This document shows, in pieces, positions 8,940-18,660 of a stretch of DNA of 50,597 bases (the first letter of the stretch is position 1; each line of letters begins with the position of its first letter). The notes beneath the pieces were generated by a model, which saw only the letters and a program-made list of their open reading frames with translations, had not been told where the DNA came from and did not search any database. The stretch is from Acidobacteriota bacterium (GTDB taxonomy: Bacteria > Acidobacteriota > Vicinamibacteria > Vicinamibacterales > UBA2999). The position numbers and the translations under genes are program-made. The DNA lies in the NCBI GenBank assembly GCA_009694735.1, contig SHUG01000007.1, positions 1 through 50,597 on the forward strand. Reading direction: 5' to 3'.

Positions 8940-9941
8940 TCAGTAGGCCACGCCAGGTGCCTGCGGCACCGGGCCCGCCGCAATCGGCGGGGGCACCGTG
9001 TACCATCGCCCCAGTCCCGTCATGATGGCCGCGCCCAGACCGACGGTCCACGCCACGAACTCAACCGCGAGTCCGGCGATCAGCAGCGCAAACGCGACCG
9101 GGCGGAATCCGTCCGGGCCCACCCCGATCAGCCGTGCCGCCAGGGTCGGTCCCATGATCAGGACGAAGCCAATCGCCGTGGCGATGAACGCATTGCCGGG
9201 TTGCCAGCCCAGTCGATCCTCGACCCACTCGCCCAGCCGGCACGACAACGATGTGAAGCCGGGCACGAGCGCGAAGCTCGCGATCGCAATCGCGATCGGC
9301 ACCAGCAGCGCCACGAACGGAATCCCGATGATGGTGATCGCCATGCCGATCGACGCGACGAGCAGGAACGGAACGAAGAAGATCTCCGCGGCCAGGCCGA
9401 TCAGTCCGGCGCGAACCGGTTCGGCTACCGCCGCCCGTCCGCTGCGCGCCACCGCGGGGCGCGCGACGACCAGGACCATCGCCATCAGCACCGCCAGCAG
9501 CGACACGCGCGCGAAGGTACCGGCCAGGCTGAGCCACCGGCTGAAGCCGCCAAAGTCGAAGATCGGAAACCAACCGAACGTTCGCCGCGACCAGTCGCCG
9601 AACGAGATGTAGTTGACGCTGCCGACGTGGCGGGCACCCTCGTCGCGAAGCAGCTGGCCGCCGACCAGCACGATGTCGCCGCGGACATCGGCGGTGGCCG
9701 TGAGCCGCAGGTCGCCACCGACCACCACGATGCCGTCGCGGACCCGTCCATCGACAACCAGCGAGCCGCTCACCACGACGGCCGCGTCGGTGACTTCCTC
9801 GTCCCGCTCGATGTGGACGTCTTGCCCAAGGGCCAGTCGCGTGCCGGTGACCCGGTAGGTGGTGGTTTCGGGAACCTGCGCGGCCCCGGCGACTTGCGAC
9901 ACCAATCCGGCCAGCACGATCGTCAGCAGCGCGTTGCGCAT
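8940..9941 (-). CDS. membrane protein with bactofilin-like domain
   Basis: 333-residue protein with a signal peptide (MRNALLTIVLAGLV...), a Val/Gly/Asp-rich beta-helix stretch at about 40-110 (VVVSGSLVVDGRV, then IVVVGGDLRL) resembling polymer-forming bactofilin repeats, and four hydrophobic helices over the C-terminal 190 residues. The ATG at 9941 is chosen because GAGAGGTG lies a few bases upstream and the signal peptide begins there; the longer in-frame extension merely translates a palindromic repeat. It lies 87 bases downstream of scoB, which could make it the last gene of that transcript. A role as an envelope scaffold or in transport is inference. Confidence 0.75.
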   Translation of the reverse strand: MRNALLTIVLAGLVSQVAGAAQVPETTTYRVTGTRLALGQDVHIERDEEVTDAAVVVSGSLVVDGRVRDGIVVVGGDLRLTATADVRGDIVLVGGQLLRDEGARHVGSVNYISFGDWSRRTFGWFPIFDFGGFSRWLSLAGTFARVSLLAVLMAMVLVVARPAVARSGRAAVAEPVRAGLIGLAAEIFFVPFLLVASIGMAITIIGIPFVALLVPIAIAIASFALVPGFTSLSCRLGEWVEDRLGWQPGNAFIATAIGFVLIMGPTLAARLIGVGPDGFRPVAFALLIAGLAVEFVAWTVGLGAAIMTGLGRWYTVPPPIAAGPVPQAPGVAY

Positions 9942-9956
9942 CAGCACCTCTCGAAT

Positions 9957-9979
9957 GTGGAGTCCGGCTTTAGCCGGAT
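9957..9979 (-). repeat. CTAAAG palindromic repeat, copy B
   Basis: On the minus strand ATCCGGCTAAAGCCGGACT forms a stem around TAAA and is followed by CCAC. It lies between scoB and the bactofilin-like gene. Reading through it in frame would give the spurious residues SYPAKAGLHI upstream of the chosen start codon. Confidence 0.65.
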
Positions 9980-10028
9980 ATGACCCACTCGTACGGACGA
10001 GGGCCAAGCGCGGTAAGTTCCCCGCGTC

Positions 10029-10676
10029 CTAGAAACGTTCGAGGGGCTCGGCGACGCGCAGCTTCGCGCCGGTGGCCGCGATCACCGCGTCCAGGGTGGT
10101 GTCGGTGGCGATCTCCGTCAGCAACAGGCCATCTGGTGTGACGTCGATCACCGCCAGCTCGGTCACAATCCGGTCGACCACTCCCAGGCCGGTCAGCGGC
10201 AGCGAGCATTTCGCCAGGATCTTATGGCCGCCGGCCTTGGTGGTGTGTTCCATCGCGATCACCACCCGCTTGGCGCCCGCGACCAGGTCCATCGCTCCGC
10301 CCATGCCCTTGACCATCTTGCCGGGAATCATCCAGTTGGCCAGATTGCCCGCCTCGTCCACTTCGAGGGCCCCGAGTACGGTGAGGTCGAGGTGACCGCC
10401 GCGCACCATCGCAAACGAATCGGCGCTGCTGAAATACGACGTGCCCGGCAGCTCGGTGACGGTTTCCTTGCCGGCGTTAATCAGGTCGGCATCAACGTCG
10501 GCCTCGCGCGGATACGGTCCGACCCCCAACATGCCGTTCTCGGAGTGCAGCGTGATCTCGATGCCGGCCGGCACGCAGTTGGCGACCAGCGTCGGCATGC
10601 CGATGCCGAGGTTCACGTAGTCGCCGTCGATCAGGTCCCGGGCAATGCGCTGAATAATGCGGTCGCGCTTATCCAT
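10029..10676 (-). CDS. scoB: 3-oxoacid CoA-transferase subunit B
   Basis: 215-residue beta subunit of a succinyl-CoA:3-ketoacid (or acetoacetate-type) CoA-transferase. The catalytic Glu lies in [10 protein letters not shown] (about residues 45-54), the family signature; [11 protein letters not shown] is also typical. It overlaps scoA by 8 bases, giving the usual A-B order. Function: reversible transfer of CoA between succinate and a 3-oxo acid in ketone-body or aromatic-acid breakdown. The exact substrate cannot be read from the sequence. Confidence 0.92.
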   Translation of the reverse strand: MDKRDRIIQRIARDLIDGDYVNLGIGMPTLVANCVPAGIEITLHSENGMLGVGPYPREADVDADLINAGKETVTELPGTSYFSSADSFAMVRGGHLDLTVLGALEVDEAGNLANWMIPGKMVKGMGGAMDLVAGAKRVVIAMEHTTKAGGHKILAKCSLPLTGLGVVDRIVTELAVIDVTPDGLLLTEIATDTTLDAVIAATGAKLRVAEPLERF

Positions 10677-11364
10677 GGCTGACCGTCCGTTTCTCGATAC
10701 GCTTCACGTACTCAGGCCCCTGCAGCAGGCGCTTGATGAAAATGCCGGGCGTATGGATGCCGTCTGGTTCCAGCGTCCCAGCCTCCACCAAGTGCTCCAC
10801 TTCGGCAATCGTATGGCGCGCGGCCGTCGCCATCACCGGGTTGAAGTTGCGCGCGGTCTTTCGATAGACCAGGTTGCCGACGCGATCCCCCTTCCACGCC
10901 TTGACGAAGGCGAAGTCGGCGGCCAGCGGCGCTTCGAGAATGTAGGTGCGCCCGTCGATCACGCGGCTCTCTTTCCCCTCGGCGATCAACGTGCCCGCAC
11001 CGGTCGGCGTGAAGAAGCCGCCGATGCCGGCACCGGCCGCGCGCATGCGCTCCGAGAAGGTGCCCTGCGGCACCAGCTCCACCTCGATCTCCTTCTGGAG
11101 AAACTGCCGCTCGAATTCCTTGTTCTCGCCGACGTAGGTGGCGATCATCTTGCGCACCTGCCGCGACTTCAGCAGCGGGCCGACGCCGTAGTCGTCGATG
11201 CCGGCGTTGTTGCTGATGATGGTGAGGTCTTTCGTGCCGCGGCGATGCAGCGCGGCGATCAAATGCTCGGGAATGCCGCACAGCCCGAAGCCGCCGATCA
11301 TGATGCTGGCGCCATCGGGAATCGCGGCAACCGCTTCGTCGGCAGTGGCCAGAACCTTGTTCAT
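10669..11364 (-). CDS. scoA: 3-oxoacid CoA-transferase subunit A
   Basis: 231-residue alpha subunit, with the glycine-rich CoA-binding signature [10 protein letters not shown] (about residues 24-33) and the later FFTPTGAGT motif. It begins only 8 bases after the tyrA stop, so it may be read as the tail of the aromatic supraoperon. No Shine-Dalgarno is visible, but a perfect TATAAT lies 7 bases before the ATG, overlapping the tyrA stop. That spacing would start transcription about at the ATG and give a leaderless mRNA. Placing a catabolic CoA-transferase behind a biosynthetic operon is unusual; a second promoter would uncouple them. Confidence 0.92.
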   Translation of the reverse strand: MNKVLATADEAVAAIPDGASIMIGGFGLCGIPEHLIAALHRRGTKDLTIISNNAGIDDYGVGPLLKSRQVRKMIATYVGENKEFERQFLQKEIEVELVPQGTFSERMRAAGAGIGGFFTPTGAGTLIAEGKESRVIDGRTYILEAPLAADFAFVKAWKGDRVGNLVYRKTARNFNPVMATAARHTIAEVEHLVEAGTLEPDGIHTPGIFIKRLLQGPEYVKRIEKRTVSHG

Positions 11365-11371
11365 GCGTTCG

Positions 11372-11377
11372 ATTATA
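11372..11377 (-). promoter_or_regulatory. TATAAT -10 box before scoA
   Basis: Consensus TATAAT on the minus strand, 7 bases upstream of the scoA ATG and overlapping the tyrA stop codon. No good -35 hexamer is seen 16-18 bases upstream. The spacing fits a leaderless transcript. Position is direct observation; promoter activity is inferred. Confidence 0.4.
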
Positions 11378-12164
11378 GGCAGGAAGACTTGGCGCGCGAC
11401 GCTTCGTCGAAGAACTTGCGGACGGCGTCGCGATCGTCGAGCTGATCCGACAGGGTGACGAGCTCCGCGGCCAGCACCCGCAGCAACGGCTTGATCTCCA
11501 GGCTATTGGTGGCCAGCACGCTCTCCCACACGCTCGCCTGGCTGCCGGCCAGCCGGGTCGTGTCGCGCAAGCCCTTGCCCGCCCACTGCAGGTTGTCGAT
11601 GCCGACCGCGCGCGCGACCGTCACCATCAACGCGCTTGCCACCACCTGCGGCAGGTGGCTGACGGCCGCCATCAGGCGATCGTGTTCTTCGCCGCGATCG
11701 GTCAACACCACCGGCCGGGCGCCGAGGGCCTCGACAAACTTCACGGCGCGGCGCACGGCATCGGGCGCATCCGGATTGGTCAGGAACCATGCGCGGCCAT
11801 CAAACAGGTCGGCCTGCGCGTCAGACGGTCCGGTCGTGGCGCCACCCGCCATCGGGTGACCGCCGACAAACTGCGACAGCTGCGCGGCGGCGGCCGCCGC
11901 CATCACCGCACGCTTGGTGCTCCCGGTATCGAGCACCAGCGCCTGGCGATGCACGATCGCGCCCAGTCGCGGCAGGGTCTGGATGATGACGTCCACCGGC
12001 ATGGCGAGGACCACGACCAGGGAGTCGCGGATCGACTCCAGTGGCTCACCTCGATCGACGGTGCGAACCTCGAGGCCCGGCCAGCGCCGTGCGGCCGCCA
12101 GGGCCACCGAGGTGCCAATCAGCCCCGGTCCGACGACGGCGAGCCGCGGCTGCGTCTCAGGCAT
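11373..12164 (-). CDS. tyrA: prephenate dehydrogenase (TyrA)
   Basis: 263-residue NAD(P)-dependent enzyme for the TyrA step of tyrosine synthesis, converting prephenate (or arogenate) to the tyrosine precursor. The N-terminal Rossmann loop is GPGLIG (residues 12-17); the conserved GGHPMAGG (H103) and a C-terminal helical dimerisation domain follow. There is no ACT domain or fused chorismate mutase. The ATG at 12164 is chosen from the Rossmann N-terminus and lies 20 bases after aroF; the frame is open further upstream inside aroF, but that is a shadow. It is the last biosynthetic gene of the supraoperon and the reason a tyrosine-sensing leader would make sense. Confidence 0.9.
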   Translation of the reverse strand: MPETQPRLAVVGPGLIGTSVALAAARRWPGLEVRTVDRGEPLESIRDSLVVVLAMPVDVIIQTLPRLGAIVHRQALVLDTGSTKRAVMAAAAAAQLSQFVGGHPMAGGATTGPSDAQADLFDGRAWFLTNPDAPDAVRRAVKFVEALGARPVVLTDRGEEHDRLMAAVSHLPQVVASALMVTVARAVGIDNLQWAGKGLRDTTRLAGSQASVWESVLATNSLEIKPLLRVLAAELVTLSDQLDDRDAVRKFFDEASRAKSSCL

Positions 12165-12184
12165 CTCGTCCCGTAGGCACCCTA

Positions 12185-13231
12185 TTACCTGGCCCAACCG
12201 CGGCGGGCCACCGGTTCGAGGCAGATGCTGCGGCCAATCGCCGGCGCGATGATGCGCAGTTCCGCCATCAGGCGGTCGAACTGCGAGGGGAACATCGACT
12301 GGGCGCCGTCGCTCAGGGCGTGGTCCGGGTCGTTGTGGACTTCGATGATCAAACCGTCGGCGCCGGCGGCGACCGCCGCGCGGGCCATCGGCGCCACCTT
12401 GTCGCGGCGGCCCATGCCGTGGCTTGGATCCACAAAGATCGGCAGGTGCGAGAGTTCCTTGATGATCGGAATGGCCGACAGATCGAGGGTGTTGCGCGTG
12501 AAGGTTTCGAACGTGCGGATGCCGCGTTCGCACAAGATCACGTCGGTGTTGCCGCCCGCCAGAATGTACTCCGCCGACAGCAGCCACTCCTCCATCGTCG
12601 CCGCGATGCCGCGCTTGAGCAGGATCGGCTTGCGCGTGCGTCCGAGTTCGCGCAGCAACGTGTAGTTCTGCATGTTGCGCGCACCGACCTGGTAGATGTC
12701 GGCGTACTGCCCGACCACTTCGATCTGGTTGGCGTCCATGACCTCGGTGACCAGTTTGAGGTCGTGCGCGTTGGCGCCCGAACGCAGCAACTGCAGCCCG
12801 GCCTCGCCCATGCCCTGGAAGCTGTAGGGTGACGAGCGCGGCTTGAAGGCGCCGCCGCGCAGAATCTTGGCGCCCGCCCGCTTGACCGCGGCCGCGGTGG
12901 CGTGCACCTGCTCTTCGCTTTCCGCCGAGCACGGCCCGGCGATCACGATCACCTCGTCGCCGCCAATGCGGAGGTCGCCGATGGTGATGATGGTGTCGTC
13001 GGGCTTGAAGGTGCGGCCCGCCAGTTTGTACGGCTGCGTGATGCGCAGCACTTCATGCACGCCGGCCATCAGTTCGATCAGCCGCGGGTCGACCGTACCG
13101 CCGCCGACGACGCCGAGCACGAGGCGCGCGGCGCCGGTCGAACGATGCACGTCCATGCCCATTTCAACCAGGTGGGCAATGACCAGTTCCACTTCGGTGT
13201 CACTGGCCCGCTCTTTCATTACGACAATCAT
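12185..13231 (-). CDS. aroF: 3-deoxy-7-phosphoheptulonate synthase, type I-beta
   Basis: 348-residue DAHP synthase that joins phosphoenolpyruvate and erythrose-4-phosphate, the entry to the shikimate pathway. An N-terminal ferredoxin-like regulatory domain (residues 1-75), as in the Thermotoga-type I-beta enzymes, suggests feedback by Tyr or Phe. The catalytic barrel has the metal Cys in GPCSAES (C101), PEP-binding KPRSSPYSF, VDPSHG, and the metal ligands in IEVHNDPDHALSDG. The start at 13231 has GAGAGAG upstream. It follows chorismate mutase with 69 bases between them, filled by two tandem palindromic repeats. Confidence 0.94.
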   Translation of the reverse strand: MIVVMKERASDTEVELVIAHLVEMGMDVHRSTGAARLVLGVVGGGTVDPRLIELMAGVHEVLRITQPYKLAGRTFKPDDTIITIGDLRIGGDEVIVIAGPCSAESEEQVHATAAAVKRAGAKILRGGAFKPRSSPYSFQGMGEAGLQLLRSGANAHDLKLVTEVMDANQIEVVGQYADIYQVGARNMQNYTLLRELGRTRKPILLKRGIAATMEEWLLSAEYILAGGNTDVILCERGIRTFETFTRNTLDLSAIPIIKELSHLPIFVDPSHGMGRRDKVAPMARAAVAAGADGLIIEVHNDPDHALSDGAQSMFPSQFDRLMAELRIIAPAIGRSICLEPVARRGWAR

Positions 13232-13250
13232 GATGTGCTCTCTCTCAACA

Positions 13251-13280
13251 GGCGGGTCTAAAGACCAGCCTCTACGTCTG
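13251..13280 (+). repeat. CTAAAG palindromic repeat, copy C
   Basis: GGCGGGTCTAAAGACCAGCC followed by TCTACGT, in the gap between the chorismate mutase and DAHP synthase genes. The stem is GGTC/GACC plus an outer GGC/GCC with small bulges. It is tandem with copy D. Confidence 0.65.
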
Positions 13281-13293
13281 ACTGTGCTTCACC

Positions 13294-13320
13294 GGCGGGT
13301 CTACCGACCCGCCTCCACGT
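13294..13320 (+). repeat. palindromic repeat, copy D (variant loop)
   Basis: GGCGGGTCTACCGACCCGCC followed by TCCACGT. The stem is GGCGGGTC/GACCCGCC with the loop TACC instead of TAAA. It spans the end of the chorismate mutase gene: the stop codon (13301-13303, TAG on -) sits in the hairpin loop and the last residues of the protein are encoded by the repeat. Confidence 0.65.
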
Positions 13321-13636
13321 CGGTCTTGGCTTGCTTCTCGCGCGCATCGCGCTCGGCTTCAAGACGCTGAATGCGCCGGGCCTCGTCCATGATGCGTTCG
13401 TACAACCGTGCCACGGCGTCGCCGTCGAGCGGGCCGCCGAGGCCCTCGTTGACCTGCCGCACATGGGCGATCACCGCGGCCTCGCGCGCCGGCTCATATA
13501 TCGGTCGCCCGAGTGCGTGCTTGAGGCGGCCCACCGAGTAGGCGCAGCGCGCGCGGCTATCGAGCAGGCGAACAATCACCTCGTCGATCTTGTCGATCTC
13601 ATCACGCAACGCCTCGAGGTTCAGTTCCGCAGCCAT
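13301..13636 (-). CDS. chorismate mutase, AroQ class
   Basis: 111-residue all-helical monofunctional chorismate mutase making prephenate for Phe and Tyr. Active-site residues match the E. coli P-protein domain almost number for number: R11, R28, K39, E48, R51, E52. The ATG at 13636 overlaps trpA by 16 bases; the longer in-frame extension is a shadow of trpA. The last residues (KTDVEAGR) are encoded by palindromic repeat D and look like a random extension beyond the helix. It sits between the Trp and Tyr sections of the supraoperon, which commits chorismate to the Tyr/Phe branch from the same transcript. Confidence 0.9.
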   Translation of the reverse strand: MAAELNLEALRDEIDKIDEVIVRLLDSRARCAYSVGRLKHALGRPIYEPAREAAVIAHVRQVNEGLGGPLDGDAVARLYERIMDEARRIQRLEAERDAREKQAKTDVEAGR

Positions 13637-14406
13637 CTCACGTACCGCTCCACCTCGTCCAGCAGGCCCGGCGCCTGTCCGTGCTCGGCAATGACTTTCA
13701 CGAGTGCGCTTCCCACCACGGCCGCATCGGCCCACTGGCCCACGGTCTTCACATGCTCGGGCCGCGAGAGCCCGAATCCGAGTGCCAGCGGCATGGCCGT
13801 TTCGGCCTTCACCCGCTCGGCCAGCTCACGGGCCGAGTCGTTCACCGTCTCGCGGACGCCAGTCACGCCGAGCCGCGAAATACCATACAAGAATCCACTG
13901 CCAAGCGCCGCGGCCTTGCGAATTCGGTCGACCGTGGTGGTTGGGCTCAATAGAAAAATTGTATCAATCCCCGCCCCGGCAAAGGCGGTCCGGAACGCCT
14001 CGCCTTCCTCAGGGGGCATGTCTAGGGTCAAGACCCCGTCGACGCCGGCCTTCCCGGCTTCCCGCACGAAGTAATCCAGGCCCATCCTCAGTATCGGATT
14101 GGCGTAGCTAAAGATGACGACCGGGGCGGAAATATCCGCGCGGGTGGCCGCCAGCATGTCCAGGACCTTGGGGAGGGTCGCCCCGGCCGCCAGCGCGCGT
14201 TCGGTGGCGCGTTGAATGACCGGGCCGTCGGCCAGGGGATCCGAGAACGGCACGCCCAGCTCGATGACGTCGGCGCCCGCCCGATCGAGGCGCTTGATGA
14301 TCCCCGCCGAACGTTCGAGGTCGGGGTCGCCGGCAGTCACGTAGGTCACCAGGCCCGTCTCGCCCTTGGCGCGAAGCGCCTTGAAGCGCTCGCTAATTCG
14401 CGACAC
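13621..14406 (-). CDS. trpA: tryptophan synthase alpha chain
   Basis: 261-residue TIM barrel that splits indole-3-glycerol phosphate and passes indole to TrpB. The catalytic E49 and D60 (in [15 protein letters not shown]) sit at the same numbers as in Salmonella TrpA; GFGLS near the phosphate site is present. The start is GTG at 14406, fixed by a strong GGAGGAGG six bases upstream, inside the end of trpB (14-base overlap). An upstream ATG in the same frame is ignored because it lies deep in trpB. Confidence 0.95.
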   Translation of the reverse strand: MSRISERFKALRAKGETGLVTYVTAGDPDLERSAGIIKRLDRAGADVIELGVPFSDPLADGPVIQRATERALAAGATLPKVLDMLAATRADISAPVVIFSYANPILRMGLDYFVREAGKAGVDGVLTLDMPPEEGEAFRTAFAGAGIDTIFLLSPTTTVDRIRKAAALGSGFLYGISRLGVTGVRETVNDSARELAERVKAETAMPLALGFGLSRPEHVKTVGQWADAAVVGSALVKVIAEHGQAPGLLDEVERYVRWLRN

Positions 14407-15622
14407 GGCCGGCCTCCTCCAGAATTTGCTCGACGGTCTGCACGTCCTTGTCGCCGCGGCCCGACAGGTTGACGAGCAGCACCGCATCCGGACCAAAGCG
14501 CTTTGCGCTCTTCAGGACGTACGCAATGGCGTGTGCCGACTCCAATGCCGGAATGATCCCCTCGAGGCGGGCCAGCTGCTGGAACGCGTCGAGGGCTTCG
14601 GCATCGGTCGCGAACGGGTATTCGGCGCGCCCGGTCTCTTGCAGGAATGCGTGCTCGGGGCCCACGGCCGCGTAGTCGAGCCCCGCCGACACCGAGTGCG
14701 TCGCCTCGATATTGCCGTGTTCGTCTTGCAGCACGAAGGTGCGGGTGCCCTGCAGCACCCCGGCCGCGCCGCCGGCAAAGCGCGCCGCGTGGCGACCAGA
14801 CCGGATGGCTTCGCCGCCGGCTTCCACGCCGATCAAACGCACGCCCGCATCGTCGATAAAGGCGTCGAAGATGCCGATGGCATTGCTGCCGCCGCCGACG
14901 CAGGCGATCACCGCGTCGGGCAGGCGGCCAACTTGCGCGAGGCACTGCGCACGCGCTTCCCTGCCGATGACGGACTGAAATTCGCGGACCATCAGCGGAT
15001 ACGGATGGGGGCCGAGCGCCGAGCCGAGCAGGTAGTGGGTGTCGCCCGGTCGCGCCACCCAGTCGCGCATCGCTTCATTGATCGCATCCTTGAGCGTGCA
15101 GCTGCCCGAATCCACTCCGCACACCGTGGCGCCGAGCAGGCGCATGCGGAAGACGTTCAGGGCCTGGCGCCGCATGTCTTCGGTGCCCATGTAGACCACG
15201 CACTCGAGGCCAAGCAGCGCGCAGGCGGTCGCGCTGGCCACGCCGTGCTGACCCGCGCCGGTTTCGGCGACCACCCGCGTCTTGCCCATGCGCTTGGCGA
15301 CCAGGGCCTGGCCCAGCGCGTTGTTAATCTTGTGCGCGCCGGTGTGCGTCAGGTCCTCGCGCTTGAGGAGGACGCGGCCCCCGCCGCAGGCCTCGCTCAA
15401 GCGCCGCGCATCCCACAGTGGCGTTTCACGGCCCACGTAGTGCTGCAGCAATCGCTCTAACTCCTCGGCGAATGCCGGATCGCGTCGCGCTTCGAAGTAC
15501 GCCGCCTCGAGCGCTTCGATCGGTGCGACCAGCGTCTCGGGCACGAAGCGGCCGCCGAAGGCGCCGTAGTAGCCGCGCGCGTCGGGGTCGCGCCGGCCAA
15601 ACCAGGTTGATGCCTTGCTCAC
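14393..15622 (-). CDS. trpB: tryptophan synthase beta chain
   Basis: 409-residue PLP enzyme of the TrpB1 type that condenses indole with serine. The PLP Lys is K98 in [14 protein letters not shown]; the phosphate loop GGGSNAIG and the ETGAGQHG motif are also present. GTG start, with the start overlapping the trpF stop as GTGA; AAGGAG lies five to six bases upstream. Length and motifs are normal. Confidence 0.97.
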   Translation of the reverse strand: MSKASTWFGRRDPDARGYYGAFGGRFVPETLVAPIEALEAAYFEARRDPAFAEELERLLQHYVGRETPLWDARRLSEACGGGRVLLKREDLTHTGAHKINNALGQALVAKRMGKTRVVAETGAGQHGVASATACALLGLECVVYMGTEDMRRQALNVFRMRLLGATVCGVDSGSCTLKDAINEAMRDWVARPGDTHYLLGSALGPHPYPLMVREFQSVIGREARAQCLAQVGRLPDAVIACVGGGSNAIGIFDAFIDDAGVRLIGVEAGGEAIRSGRHAARFAGGAAGVLQGTRTFVLQDEHGNIEATHSVSAGLDYAAVGPEHAFLQETGRAEYPFATDAEALDAFQQLARLEGIIPALESAHAIAYVLKSAKRFGPDAVLLVNLSGRGDKDVQTVEQILEEAGRVAN

Positions 15623-16230
15623 ACTATCTCCTTGGCGGCGGCCATGAACCGCCGTAACAACTCGTGATTCTTGACGCCCGGCGACGCTTCAACGCCAGAG
15701 GCGACATCCACGCCGTAGGGCCGCACCGCGACGATGGCGTCGCGCACATTCTCAGGGGTCAAGCCGCCCGCCAACACCACTCGCCGTCGGTCTGCCACCG
15801 CGCGAGCGCGGGACCAATCCACGGTCTGGCCGGTGCCGCCATGGCGAACTGAATCGTGCGCATCGAGTAGCACCGTGGCATCGTCGACATCCGGCTCGAT
15901 GGCGCCAGCGTTCGCCGCGCCGAGATGAACGGCGCGCAGCACCGGCAAGTGGCTATGACCTTCGGTCCACACCGGCACGGCGCCGTGCACCTGCGCGAGC
16001 CGCACGCCGGCATCGGCGGCCCGGGCGATGTCCTCCGCCGTGGGGTTCACGAACACGCCGACGGGAGTGATGAAGGGCGGCAGGTGCCGAACGATCGCCG
16101 CGACCGCCGCCACACTGGCATGCCGGGGGCTCGAGGGCCACAGTACGAAGCCGAGCGCGTGGGCACCGAACAGGACGGCAGCCTCCGCATCCGCGCGCCG
16201 GGTGATGCCGCAGATCTTGATGGCCGTCAC
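15619..16230 (-). CDS. trpF: phosphoribosylanthranilate isomerase
   Basis: 203-residue barrel enzyme catalysing the Amadori rearrangement in tryptophan synthesis. KICGITR with catalytic C7 is at the N-terminus; the acid-type VLLDAHDS and the phosphate-binding [11 protein letters not shown] follow, and VDVASGVE is near the end. It starts with GTG and overlaps trpC by four bases (GTGA). Separate TrpC and TrpF genes, not fused as in enterobacteria. Confidence 0.95.
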   Translation of the reverse strand: MTAIKICGITRRADAEAAVLFGAHALGFVLWPSSPRHASVAAVAAIVRHLPPFITPVGVFVNPTAEDIARAADAGVRLAQVHGAVPVWTEGHSHLPVLRAVHLGAANAGAIEPDVDDATVLLDAHDSVRHGGTGQTVDWSRARAVADRRRVVLAGGLTPENVRDAIVAVRPYGVDVASGVEASPGVKNHELLRRFMAAAKEIV

Positions 16231-17069
16231 GACCTACCTTCGCCAAGGCTACGGCGGGCAAGCGCCCCGCCGAGCGAGTCGAGCAGCGCGGCGAGTGCCG
16301 CGCCCGGCTGCGGCTCGACCATGAATCGCTCGCCCATCAGGAATGCCCGATAGCCCAGGGCCCTCATCGCCTGGAGGTCGTCACGGGTCTTCAGTCCGCT
16401 CTCGCTGATGCTGATGACGTCGCGAGGAATGCGGGCGGCGATCACCTGCGACGCCGACAGGTCCACCTGCAGTGTCCGCAGGTTGCGATTGTTCACGCCA
16501 ACGATCGCCGCGCCCGCGGCCACTGCGCGATCGCACTCGTCCGCGGTGTGCACCTCGACGAGCGTTGCGAGACCGAGCGCTCGCGCGCCGCTGGACAACT
16601 CCCGCAGTTGGTCATCGGTCAGGGCGGCGACGATCAGCAGGATCGCGTCGGCGCCGGCGGCGCGCGCTTCAAGCAGCTGATACTCATGGACCATGAAGTC
16701 CTTGCGCAGGAGCGGGATCGTCACGGCCGCCCGCACGGCGGTCAGGTGCTCCAGCGAACCATCAAAAAACCCGGGCTCGGTGAGCACCGAAATGGCGGCC
16801 GCGCCGCCACGTTCGTATGCCGACGCAATGGCGACCGGGTCGTAGGCGCTCCGCAAGACGCCGCGCGAAGGCGAACGCCGCTTGCATTCGGCGATGATGT
16901 TGATCGTGTCAGGCGCGGAGAGCCGCGCGGTGAACGCGGCGCCGTCTGGCAACACCGCCAGGGCTCGCCGCTCGAGCCGCGCACGGGGCTCACGCGCGAT
17001 GGCCGCATCGACGCGGGCGCGGGTGGCGGCGACGATCGCCTCGAGCAGGTCTGGCGGCGCGCCCGTCAC
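16227..17069 (-). CDS. trpC: indole-3-glycerol phosphate synthase
   Basis: 280-residue barrel enzyme forming the indole ring. ECKRRSPSRG (E61, K63), the KDF motif with K123, VEVHT, GVNNRNL and SESGL are all present. GTG start, with a GTGA overlap with trpD. The protein ends in an extra tail [12 protein letters not shown], which is encoded by a dispersed repeat (16234-16264) rather than by conserved barrel sequence. The tail should be dispensable. Confidence 0.95.
   Translation of the reverse strand: MTGAPPDLLEAIVAATRARVDAAIAREPRARLERRALAVLPDGAAFTARLSAPDTINIIAECKRRSPSRGVLRSAYDPVAIASAYERGGAAAISVLTEPGFFDGSLEHLTAVRAAVTIPLLRKDFMVHEYQLLEARAAGADAILLIVAALTDDQLRELSSGARALGLATLVEVHTADECDRAVAAGAAIVGVNNRNLRTLQVDLSASQVIAARIPRDVISISESGLKTRDDLQAMRALGYRAFLMGERFMVEPQPGAALAALLDSLGGALARRSLGEGRS
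16234..16264 (-). repeat. CTTCGCC-AAGG-CTACGGCGGGCAAG repeat, copy 1
   Basis: On + it reads CTACCTTCGCCAAGGC then TACGGCGGGCAAGCG. A diverged copy is found at 47046-47079 (CCACCTTCGC...GCTACGGTGGGCAAGC). Here it lies inside the 3' end of trpC and encodes its last residues. Confidence 0.5.
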
Positions 17070-18087
17070 GCGCTGGCTCCTTGCGAAACGCGCACCAGCT
17101 TTGCGAGCACGCCGGCGGCGGCGCGACTATCGATCGCGGCAGCGGCCCGGGCGACACCGGCCCGCACCGTGTCGGCCTGGCCGGCAATGAACAGCGCGGC
17201 CCCGGTGTTGAGCAACACGACATCCCGTGGTGCGCCCACGACGCCATCGAGCACCGCTCTGACAATGGCAGCGTTGGTCTCGGCGTCGCCGCCTTTGAGC
17301 GACTCGGGCGTGGCCTTCGCCAACCCGAAGTCGGCGGGATGCACGTAGAACGTCTGTACCGCATTGTTCCGGCACTCCGACACCTTGGTGTAACCGGTCG
17401 TCGAGAGTTCATCGAGGCCATCGGCGCCGTGCACGACCCAGGCGCGTTCCGATCCGAGCAGCGCCAGCGAGCGGGCGATCAACTCGGTGAGGTCTGGCCG
17501 TGGCACACCGACGATCTGGCGCGTCGGCCCAGCCGGATTGGTGAGCGGGCCGAGCAGGTTGAAGGCAGTTCGCACGCCGAGGTCTTTCCTCGCTTGCGCT
17601 GCGTGCTTCATGGCTGGATGGAAGGTCGGCGCGAAGAAGAACGCGATCCCCACCTCGGTCAGGCAGCGCGCGGCCACGTCGGGCGAGGCCTGGATGTTCA
17701 CGCCGAGTGCCTCGAGCACATCGGCGCTGCCGCATTGACTGGAGACCGAGCGGTTGCCGTGCTTGGCCACCCGGGTGCCGCATGCGGCCATCACGATCGC
17801 CGCGGCCGTCGAGATATTGAAACTCCCGGACCGATCGCCGCCGGTGCCGCAGGTATCGAAGACCGGCCCGGGCTGGGTCGGTACAGCCACGGCGTTGGCG
17901 CGCATCGTCTGCGCGAGGCCCACCAGCTCGCTCGGGCGCTCGCCCTTCATGGCGAGGCCCACGAGCAGGCCGGCGATCTGCGCCGGCGCGGCTTCGCCGC
18001 GCATGATCGCCGCCATCGCACCAGCGGCTTCGGCGGTGGTCAGGTCTTCCTGTCGGCGCAGTTTCTCGATCAGGGCTGGGAACATGA

Positions 18088-18091
<4 letters not shown>
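17066..18091 (-). CDS. trpD: anthranilate phosphoribosyltransferase
   Basis: 341-residue enzyme adding phosphoribose from PRPP to anthranilate. CGTGGDRSGSFN (81-92) and KHGNRSVSS (110-118) are the PRPP and anthranilate signatures. It starts with GTG at the trpG stop (GTGA); an ATG two codons later is an alternative. It is separate from TrpG. Confidence 0.96.
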
Positions 18092-18654
<563 letters not shown>

Positions 18655-18660
18655 GGCTTC

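Noticed and set aside
11373-12932. A fused DAHP synthase-TyrA protein (519-residue frame)
   Set aside because: The extension is out of the aroF frame. TyrA begins at its Rossmann fold at 12164 and aroF has its own stop at 12185.
13251-13320. CRISPR-like pair of repeats between aroQ and aroF
   Set aside because: Only two imperfect copies, spacer of about 13 bases, no cas genes; they belong to the dispersed palindromic family.
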